DNA of 6,431 bases, taken from NCBI GenBank assembly GCA_019410445.1, contig DXSO01000012.1, positions 20,057 through 26,487 of the forward strand. Direction: 5' to 3'. Under the pieces are notes generated by a model that had not been told where the DNA came from, did no database searches, and worked only from the letters and a program-made list of their open reading frames with translations. Shown here one piece after another: positions 1 through 4,744 of this stretch. This DNA is from Sutterella sp. GTDB lineage: Bacteria > Pseudomonadota > Gammaproteobacteria > Burkholderiales > Burkholderiaceae_F. The position numbers were made by a program, and so were the translations under genes. How positions within the stretch are numbered: the stretch's first letter is position 1; each line of letters opens with the position of its first letter.

Positions 1-38
1 CTGCATATATTCCTGATCAGCTCTCTTTTAAGACGCAT

Positions 39-644
39 ATGATGGTTCTGTACTCGGGTGCTACTTGCCCCTTTTCTCACCGTTGCCGTTTTGTTTTGCA
101 TGAAAAAAGCGGCGACTTTGAAGTAATTGATGTTGATCCGGCTAATCCTCCCGCAGAGATCACCAAACTGAATCCCTACGGTGAGCTGCCTATTTTGATG
201 GAACGTGATCTTACGCTGTATCAGTCAACGATTATCAACGAATATATTGATGAGCGCTTTCCGCACCCGCAGCTGATGCCCGCCGATCCCATTATGCGTG
301 CACGCGCTCGCTTGTTCATCTATACGTTTGAGCGTGAGCTCTTCAGCTTCGTTCGTTTGCTTGAAAAACGCGATGCCGATGAAAAACGCAAAATGATTGC
401 AAGAGCTCAGATTCGTGAACAACTCATCCAGCTTTCACCGATCCTTGCCAAGAACAAGTATCTGATGGGTGATGAATTCACCATGCTCGATATCACGCTT
501 GCTCCCTTGCTGTGGCGCCTTGGCCTCTACGGCATTGACCTTCCGAGTTCCGCAGCTCCGTTGCTGAAATATGCGGAAACGGTCTTTGCCCGCAATTCTT
601 TCATCGATTCGATGACTCCATCCGAAAAAGTGATGCGCCGTTAA
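39..644 (+). CDS. sspA: SspA, stringent starvation protein A (GST-fold RNA polymerase-associated protein)
   Basis: SspA is a cytoplasmic glutathione S-transferase-fold protein that binds RNA polymerase and reprograms transcription under starvation and acid stress; it is not thought to act as a GST enzyme. The 201-aa product has an N-terminal thioredoxin-like half (about 1-75, opening MMVLYSGATCPFSHRCR, with NPYGELP at 45-51) and an all-helical C-terminal half (about 82-195). The segment ERFPHPQLMP (72-81) matches the surface pocket (Pro-His-Pro) that is functionally important in E. coli SspA. YLMGDEF (141-147), APLLWRL (155-161) and the TPSEKVMRR end are also family hallmarks. Length is normal. 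The MMVLYSG start fits betaproteobacterial homologues as I recall them, although only a weak AAGA precedes it. The frame is open back to the window edge, so a longer N-terminus cannot be excluded. It is followed 16 nt later by sspB, the usual operon partner. Confidence 0.93.
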   Translation: MMVLYSGATCPFSHRCRFVLHEKSGDFEVIDVDPANPPAEITKLNPYGELPILMERDLTLYQSTIINEYIDERFPHPQLMPADPIMRARARLFIYTFERELFSFVRLLEKRDADEKRKMIARAQIREQLIQLSPILAKNKYLMGDEFTMLDITLAPLLWRLGLYGIDLPSSAAPLLKYAETVFARNSFIDSMTPSEKVMRR

Positions 645-648
645 CGTT

Positions 649-655
649 GAGGTGA
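649..655 (+). promoter_or_regulatory. Shine-Dalgarno site of sspB
   Basis: GAGGTGA lies 5 nt before the ATG at 661 and is strongly complementary to the 16S rRNA 3' end. The in-frame GTG at 652 sits inside this site, so it is unlikely to be the start codon. This decides the sspB start in favour of 661. Confidence 0.8.
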
Positions 656-660
656 TTCAG

Positions 661-1080
661 ATGGCTCTGAGCAACAAAATCGTTGTTATGCCCTTGCAGT
701 GCCCCGATTTTCGTCCCCACCTAATTGAAGCCATAGTCAATTGGTGCGAAGAACGCGGGCAAACACCTTACATGCTTATCGAAATTGATGATGCTTGTCA
801 GGTACCGCGGCAGTTAGCTAACCCCGACAATACGATGGTGTTCTGCATTTCTGAAGAAGCAGTCAATAACTTTGTCATTGATAACGAGGCCATGTCATTT
901 CAGGCTCGTTTCGGAGAGAGCATCAACCAGATTTACATCCCTCTGAATCGCATCGCCGCTATCTATCCTAAGGAAGACACAAATATGGTGACATACTTCC
1001 CGGTGTCTCCATCAACAATAAAAAAAGAAACTGAAGAAAAAAATAACAATCAGGACTTTCCCGTGTTTACGAAAGTTTGA
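661..1080 (+). CDS. sspB: SspB, ClpXP protease specificity-enhancing factor
   Basis: SspB is a cytoplasmic dimeric adaptor that binds ssrA-tagged proteins from stalled ribosomes and delivers them to the ClpXP protease. From ATG 661 the product is 139 aa. The folded substrate-binding domain spans about 5-113 and shows RPHLIEAIVNWCEERGQTPY (18-37), FQARFGE (80-86), the IYIPLNRIAAIY strand and turn (91-102), and a KEDTNMVTYF ending typical of the family. It is followed by a short charged, Asn-rich flexible linker (about 115-131) and the terminal DFPVFTKV, which sits where the ClpX-binding tail of E. coli SspB (ending LRVVK) lies. The tail is short but in the right place. The gene shares a transcription unit with sspA. 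A GTG nine bases upstream was rejected because it overlaps the ribosome binding site. Confidence 0.92.
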   Translation: MALSNKIVVMPLQCPDFRPHLIEAIVNWCEERGQTPYMLIEIDDACQVPRQLANPDNTMVFCISEEAVNNFVIDNEAMSFQARFGESINQIYIPLNRIAAIYPKEDTNMVTYFPVSPSTIKKETEEKNNNQDFPVFTKV

Positions 1081-1096
1081 TTATCATCTGTATAAT
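1067..1096 (+). promoter_or_regulatory. Promoter of the tRNA-Thr gene
   Basis: A consensus -10 box TATAAT at 1091-1096 ends 11 nt before the mature tRNA. The best -35 candidate, TTACGA at 1067-1072 (18-nt spacer), is poor and lies inside the last codons of sspB. A GC-containing discriminator (TGCGG) follows the -10, as is common in stringently controlled stable-RNA promoters. The tRNA can therefore be transcribed independently of sspAB, and read-through from sspB is also possible because no terminator separates them. Confidence 0.65.
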
Positions 1097-1107
1097 TGCG
1101 GATTCCT

Positions 1108-1183
1108 GCCTCAATAGCTCAGTTGGTAGAGCAACCGCCTTGTAAGCGGTAGGTCGTCTGTTCGAGTCAGTCTTGGGGCACCA
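1108..1183 (+). tRNA. tRNA-Thr (anticodon UGU)
   Basis: A complete 76-nt cloverleaf with encoded CCA. The acceptor stem GCCTCAA/TTGGGGC has one G-U pair. The D arm is GCTC-AGTTGGTA-GAGC. The anticodon arm is ACCGC-CTTGTAA-GCGGT with anticodon TGT. The variable loop is AGGTC, and the T arm is GTCTG-TTCGAGT-CAGTC. G1-C72 and C2-G71 and discriminator A agree with threonine identity. The T stem carries a U-U mismatch at its second pair (50-64); E. coli threonine tRNAs, as I recall them, also tolerate a T-stem mismatch. It reads the ACN codons, chiefly ACA. Confidence 0.96.
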
Positions 1184-1191
1184 GAATATTT

Positions 1192-1219
1192 AAGCACGCC
1201 TTAGAAGGCGTGCTTTTTT
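1192..1219 (+). terminator. Rho-independent terminator after tRNA-Thr
   Basis: A stem of AAGCACGCCT (1192-1201) with AGGCGTGCTT (1206-1215) closes a 4-nt loop and runs into a T tract to 1219. It ends the tRNA and probably the sspAB transcript. In the opposite direction the hairpin is followed only by TTAAATATT, so it may also act, more weakly, on the convergent nrdAB transcript. No better minus-strand terminator is seen between it and nrdB. Confidence 0.88.
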
Positions 1220-1341
1220 ATTTGCATCAGGAGCGTTTAACTCCTTGTGCCCATTGAACGGCAAATTCATGCCTGCACAACACAAAGTTGTCCAAATAAA
1301 TTTTCAAAAGTCCTCTCCAACTCAACAAACATCTCCCAGAA

Positions 1342-2343
1342 CTACACTTGCTCGCCCGTAGTTTTTTCCTTCCCCGCTGCGCCCCAAACATCACCCCACG
1401 AACCTGTCAACGCTCCCTTAGCGTAATCCACCACACGATTCTCAAAAAAGTTGGTGTGCGTAACTCCCAACATAGCATCAACCCAATTGAGCGGATTTTT
1501 GCCCGACTTGAAAATCCCTTTTAACCCTAAGCCCATGAGTCGGCGATCTGCAATGTAGCGGATGTAATTCTTAACGTCCTGCTGCGTAAGTTGCTTCATT
1601 TCACTGACGCCAAAAGCCAGCTCAATGAAGCAGTCTTCAAGCTCAACCATTCGCTCAGCAATTGAATAAATACGAGCCTTCAGCTCATCATTCCACAATT
1701 GCGGGTTCTGTTTGATGTACTCGCGAAAAAGCATTGTCATAGACTCAGTATGCAATGTTTCGTCAGCAATGGACCAGGCAATAATTTGCCCCATTCCTTT
1801 CAGCAGTCCATTGCGAGGAAAATTTAGCAACATGACAAAACTCGAAAAAAGCTGCATCCCTTCCGTAAAAGCTGAAAATGCCGCAATTTGAGCTGCCAAT
1901 TCGTTTTCAGACAAGCACTCGGTAAAAAATTCATGTTTTTTAGCCATGGCTTCATACTGGAGAAACTCGTTGTAAACCGTCTCGGGAAGCCCTAGTGTCT
2001 CAATCAGATGCGAATAGGCTGCAATATGCACCGCCTCTCGACCCGCGAAACTCGAAAGCATCATGCGAATTTCCGGCTGCGGAAACTGCGGCAAATACGT
2101 CGTTACATAAGCACCGGAGACATCAATATCACCCTGAGTGAAAAAGCGCAGAATCTTTGTCAAAAAGTCACGTTCCGTCTCCGTGAGCTTCATTTGAAAG
2201 TCTTTGACATCTTCAAGCATCGGCACTTCTGTCCACAACCAATGCATTTGTTCACTTTGAACGAACGCATCGTAGGCCCAAGGATACGAAAAGGGCTTGA
2301 AATAATTGCGGCTGCCCGCAAGCTTTAACGCGTTTTTCTGCAT
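1342..2343 (-). CDS. nrdB: Ribonucleoside-diphosphate reductase class I beta subunit (NrdB)
   Basis: This is the radical-generating ferritin-like subunit of aerobic class I ribonucleotide reductase; it houses the dimetal centre and tyrosyl radical that activate NrdA. From the chosen start it is 333 aa. The metal ligands fit the family pattern: Asp72 (QGDID), Glu103 and His106 (GREAVH), Glu161 (TEGMQ), and Glu195 and His198 (ADETLH). Spacings 72-103 and 161-195 equal those of E. coli NrdB (84-115 and 204-238). Tyr110, in ExxHxxxY, is the expected radical tyrosine, so this is a Tyr-radical type and not the Phe type of Chlamydia. NFFENRVVDY near the end supplies Tyr307, a candidate for the radical-relay tyrosine of the tail. 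There is no N-terminal ATP-cone. An ATG six bases upstream (2349) overlaps the nrdA stop as ATGA, but a GAGGG site sits 6 nt before the ATG at 2343, so that start is preferred. No NrdI or NrdH gene lies nearby, which argues against class Ib. Confidence 0.95.
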   Translation of the reverse strand: MQKNALKLAGSRNYFKPFSYPWAYDAFVQSEQMHWLWTEVPMLEDVKDFQMKLTETERDFLTKILRFFTQGDIDVSGAYVTTYLPQFPQPEIRMMLSSFAGREAVHIAAYSHLIETLGLPETVYNEFLQYEAMAKKHEFFTECLSENELAAQIAAFSAFTEGMQLFSSFVMLLNFPRNGLLKGMGQIIAWSIADETLHTESMTMLFREYIKQNPQLWNDELKARIYSIAERMVELEDCFIELAFGVSEMKQLTQQDVKNYIRYIADRRLMGLGLKGIFKSGKNPLNWVDAMLGVTHTNFFENRVVDYAKGALTGSWGDVWGAAGKEKTTGEQV

Positions 2344-2345
2344 TG

Positions 2346-4121
2346 TCATCCCTCACAGGCCAGGCAAACCGTGTCATCGGCTACCGTTTTCATATCAATT
2401 TCGTCTTCCAATCGACGGCGAACAGCCATTTGGCCGACTTTGTCCGCTTTGCGCAACTTATCGCTGCGGCAGTAGTACAAAGATTTCAGTCCTTTCTTCC
2501 AAGCCATGAAATGGCAGGCATGCAAGTAGCCAATGGACACATCCGGAGCAAAGAAAAGATTGACGCTCTGTCCTTGATCAAGATACGGCTGACGATCTGC
2601 CGCCAACTCAATAATCCAGCGTTGATCTATTTCCTGAGCTGTTTTGAAAACATCACGCACCTGCTGAGGCAAATCCTCACGATGTTGAATGCTGCCATCG
2701 TGTGCTATCAAGTCAGCCCAAACCTCATCGGTGTCCATATTGTGTTTGGCCAAAATCTGCTTTAAGAAACGGTTCTTGACAATATGAGCTCCCGACAGCG
2801 TATCCTGACGGAAAATATTGGCCCGGATCGGTTCGATGGAAGGACTTGTCCCTCCAGTAATCAAAGACGAAGATGCGTTGGGTGCCACCGCTGTCCAATG
2901 ACTGAATCGTCGAGCCACACCAGCGTCAGCCGCATCAGGACAAGCACCTCGCTTTTCACAAAGAAGTTTGTCTGCCCTGGCACATTCGTTTCTGATGTGT
3001 TTGAACATCGCCATATTGGTCACTTTGGCGACCACGCTTTCAAAAGCAATACCGTTTTTCTGCAAATAGGCATGAAATCCCATTGCTCCAAGTCCGACAC
3101 TTCGTTCTCTCATGGCACTGTAGCGTGCTCTTGCAATGGTGTCGGGGGCGTGATCAATGAAGTACTGCAATACATTGTCAAGGAACTCCATGACGTCCTC
3201 AATGAAGTGCGGCACCTGCTTCCATTGATCAAAGTATTCAAGATTCACCGATGACAAACAGCAGACTGCGGTGCGTTTTTCATCAGTGGGCAGGAAAATT
3301 TCCGTACAAAGATTTGAACCATGAATCTTCAAGCCTTGTGCAGCAAGCCAGGAAGGTAACGCGCGATTTGCCGTATCTGTAAATACGAGATACGGTTCGC
3401 CAGTGTGCATGCGCATCTCAAGAATACGTTGCCACAAGTCCCGAGCGCTCACCGTCTCGATCGTTTTGCCCGTTCCAGGCTGCTTGAGTTCCCATGCATC
3501 GTCATAATCCGCATCTCGCATACTCGCTTCGATCTTGCGCATAAACTCATCGGTGATGTTTATCCCATGATGCAAGTTCAAAGCACGCATATTGGGGTCT
3601 CCCGTGGGCTTTCTCATCTCGATGAACTGCACAATATCCGGATGATCAATCGACAAAAACGCCACATAGGAGCCTCTTCGTGTGGATCCCTGCCGATAAG
3701 CCAAGCAAGCAGCATCGTAGACTTTCAAATGAGGCATTACTCCCACGCTTTTATCATCAGCATTCCGAATTCCCACATGAATGCCCACTCCGCCACCAAG
3801 CATTGAAAGCCAATTGACCTCGGATAACGTGTTGACTAGACCTTCAGCCGTATCGGGCATATAACTCATAAAGCACGACACGGGCAGTCCTCGTTTATTG
3901 CGCCCAAAACTCAGAATTGGAGTTGAAAAACTCAACCAATGTCGACTCGCATAGTCGTAGATGCGTTGAGCATGCTCGGAGTTGCTTGCAAAGCTTTCTG
4001 CAACAAACGCGTATCTTTCTTGAGGAGAAATTTCTCCCGGACGCATGTAGCTCTCGCGCAGGCGCTGCAAACCTAATTCGTCAAATAACGCATCGCGAGA
4101 AAGATCAATCTGAACAGACAT
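2346..4121 (-). CDS. nrdA: Ribonucleoside-diphosphate reductase class I alpha subunit (NrdA), short form without ATP-cone
   Basis: This is the catalytic subunit that reduces ribonucleoside diphosphates to deoxyribonucleotides with NrdB. The 591-aa protein has the complete set of expected catalytic residues. Cys83 (PVSCF) and Cys287 (AVCCLSS) correspond to the redox pair Cys225/Cys462 of E. coli. Asn270, Cys272 and Glu274 (GSNLCTEI) correspond to Asn437, Cys439 and Glu441. Tyr549-Tyr550 (SLYYC) are the radical-transfer tyrosines, and the C-terminal CLAC (Cys586, Cys589) is the thioredoxin-regenerated shuttle pair. Only 82 residues precede the first redox cysteine, against 224 in E. coli: the N-terminal ATP-cone that senses dATP/ATP is missing. 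The frame is intact, so this is a natural short subtype and not a broken gene. The start follows an in-frame stop at a distance of one codon. No clear Shine-Dalgarno is visible (TTTGGTTTTGAATA precedes ATG). It is co-transcribed with nrdB, with overlapping or adjacent start and stop. Confidence 0.95.
   Translation of the reverse strand: MSVQIDLSRDALFDELGLQRLRESYMRPGEISPQERYAFVAESFASNSEHAQRIYDYASRHWLSFSTPILSFGRNKRGLPVSCFMSYMPDTAEGLVNTLSEVNWLSMLGGGVGIHVGIRNADDKSVGVMPHLKVYDAACLAYRQGSTRRGSYVAFLSIDHPDIVQFIEMRKPTGDPNMRALNLHHGINITDEFMRKIEASMRDADYDDAWELKQPGTGKTIETVSARDLWQRILEMRMHTGEPYLVFTDTANRALPSWLAAQGLKIHGSNLCTEIFLPTDEKRTAVCCLSSVNLEYFDQWKQVPHFIEDVMEFLDNVLQYFIDHAPDTIARARYSAMRERSVGLGAMGFHAYLQKNGIAFESVVAKVTNMAMFKHIRNECARADKLLCEKRGACPDAADAGVARRFSHWTAVAPNASSSLITGGTSPSIEPIRANIFRQDTLSGAHIVKNRFLKQILAKHNMDTDEVWADLIAHDGSIQHREDLPQQVRDVFKTAQEIDQRWIIELAADRQPYLDQGQSVNLFFAPDVSIGYLHACHFMAWKKGLKSLYYCRSDKLRKADKVGQMAVRRRLEDEIDMKTVADDTVCLACEG
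2350..2354 (-). promoter_or_regulatory. Shine-Dalgarno site of nrdB inside the nrdA 3' end
   Basis: On the minus strand GAGGG is formed by the last two sense codons of nrdA (Glu-Gly) and lies 6 nt before the ATG at 2343. It is only about one nucleotide from the alternative ATG at 2349. The layout implies translational coupling of beta to alpha and sets the nrdB start. Confidence 0.7.
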
Positions 4122-4189
4122 TATTCAAAACCAAAGGGAAGTCGATGTCACAGAGTTTATCGGCAGACATCAAAATTAAAAGCAGTCAT

Positions 4190-4218
4190 ATACTATATTT
4201 TGTGTTCAGAAGTCGCAA
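4190..4218 (-). promoter_or_regulatory. Putative nrdAB promoter
   Basis: On the minus strand a -35-like TTGCGA (4213-4218) is followed by TATAGT (4192-4197, 15-nt spacer) or TAGTAT (4190-4195, 17-nt spacer) as the -10. Either choice gives a leader of roughly 60 nt before nrdA. The -10 lies wholly within the stronger NrdR-like box, as expected for a repressed promoter. Both elements are imperfect, so the exact boxes are uncertain. Confidence 0.5.
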
Positions 4219-4236
4219 CACCACAAGATGCAATAA
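4190..4236. promoter_or_regulatory. Tandem NrdR boxes upstream of nrdA
   Basis: NrdR is the ATP/dATP-sensing repressor of RNR operons; it binds two 16-bp boxes (consensus acaCwAtATaTwGtgt) separated by about 15-16 bp. Box 1, ATACTATATTTTGTGT at 4190-4205, agrees with the consensus at 14 of 16 positions by my count. Box 2, CCACAAGATGCAATAA at 4221-4236, agrees at about 9 of 16, mainly in its left half. The starts are 31 bp apart (15-bp linker), which is the expected helical spacing. Box 1 overlaps the putative -10. Box 1 is strong; box 2 rests largely on spacing. The nrdR gene itself is not in the window. Confidence 0.72.
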
Positions 4237-4629
4237 GATTTCTCGTTCCTGCGTCTCAAGTACTTGATAAATCTGGAGAAAAACGACTGCTCTGACATTC
4301 ACCTCCATTTCACTTTCAAATTTCCAACTGTCATAAATGACAGTTGTCGACAACTTTCCAATGCCCTCTGTCTATCAGTAGGAAATACGCGAAAATTCCT
4401 CAAACGCGATAAAATAATCGTTTTCTTCTCTTTTTTGGGAAAGGATGAGTCTTCAGTTATCGAGGCTGTCGAACACAAGTTCTCCGAAACTATGATTGAT
4501 GGCCATGACGCGGGTGTCTTCTGTGAGACTATCCACAACATTTTCCCTAAAAACAGATCATTAGAAAATTTGCGTTTGGTTGAACTTTCCTGTTTTTTTT
4601 CGGGTCAGTCTCAACCGGTGCACTTAAAC
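4237..4629. other. Intergenic stretch with no supportable gene
   Basis: Between the nrdA operator and the symporter promoter I find no convincing gene. Reading frames of moderate length exist on both strands (a TTG-started plus frame 4264-4758 and a minus frame 4299-4541), but neither has a good ribosome binding site or recognisable domain, and both are rich in residues typical of non-coding frames. A short minus-strand frame around 4450-4555 (VVDSLTEDTRVMAINHSFGE) looks somewhat more protein-like but is stopped on both sides; it could be a relic. The palindrome cluster at 4325-4355 is the only clear structure. A poly-pyrimidine run lies at about 4420-4437 and a T8 run at 4593-4600. Confidence 0.5.
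4325..4355. repeat. Cluster of two overlapping palindromes
   Basis: CAACTGTCAT (4325-4334) and ATGACAGTTG (4337-4346) are perfect inverted arms around a 2-bp centre. Overlapping them, AGTTGTC-GACAACT (4342-4355) is a perfect 14-bp palindrome. Together they give alternating GACAGTTG/GACAAC half-sites within 31 bp. This could be an operator for a dimeric regulator, or a relic of a mobile-element end. There is no T tract directly after it, so it is not an intrinsic terminator. Function unknown. Confidence 0.75.
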
Positions 4630-4658
4630 TTTAGACTGTCTCTTTCCCACCCTATAAG
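4630..4658 (+). promoter_or_regulatory. Putative promoter of the AGCS symporter gene
   Basis: TTTAGA (4630-4635; 4 of 6 to TTGACA) and TATAAG (4653-4658; 5 of 6 to TATAAT) are separated by an ideal 17-nt spacer. Transcription would begin near 4665, giving a leader of about 80 nt before the ATG at 4745. It was found by eye only. Confidence 0.5.
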
Positions 4659-4684
4659 AACTACAGGGATAGAGCTCAAAGTAT

Positions 4685-4712
4685 CAATCGCTAGCGATGC
4701 GTCGCACGATTG
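4685..4712 (+). other. Hairpin-forming element in the symporter 5' leader
   Basis: CAATCG (4685-4690) pairs with CGATTG (4707-4712), enclosing a 4-bp stem GCGA/TCGC (4694-4697, 4702-4705) with a TGCG loop. The left part is also a perfect 12-bp palindrome, ATCGCTAGCGAT (4687-4698), so alternative folds compete. It lies 18 nt upstream of the ribosome binding site. It could be an operator or an mRNA structure. It does not resemble a glycine riboswitch. Confidence 0.45.
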
Positions 4713-4729
4713 TTGCAAATCAACCTCGC

Positions 4730-4733
4730 GGAG
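4730..4733 (+). promoter_or_regulatory. Ribosome binding site of the AGCS symporter
   Basis: GGAG lies 11 nt before the ATG at 4745, a slightly long spacing. The upstream in-frame ATG at 4697 has no such site and lies inside the leader hairpin. This favours the 4745 start and a 462-aa protein. Confidence 0.55.
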
Positions 4734-4744
4734 CCAAAGTCGCC

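Noticed and set aside
1..38. Possible tail of an upstream gene such as petC (cytochrome c1), often found before sspA
   Set aside because: Only 38 bases are visible and none of the frames gives a recognisable cytochrome c1 C-terminus.
1220..1341. Small inverted repeats (AGGAG/CTCCT near 1229-1245 and ACAAC/GTTGT near 1277-1291) as an nrdB terminator
   Set aside because: Stems of five pairs with no T tract on the minus strand; too weak to call.
2343..3806. Several plus-strand open frames of 100-156 codons inside the nrdAB region
   Set aside because: They are antisense shadows of nrdA and nrdB, which carry full catalytic motifs on the other strand.
4299..4541. 80-codon minus-strand open frame
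   Set aside because: Only a weak AGGG precedes the ATG, no motif is recognised, and the frame runs through the palindrome cluster. A different minus frame is at least as protein-like but interrupted by stops.
4665..4744. Glycine riboswitch ahead of the AGCS gene
   Set aside because: This is a common arrangement in proteobacteria, but none of the conserved aptamer core segments is present in the leader.
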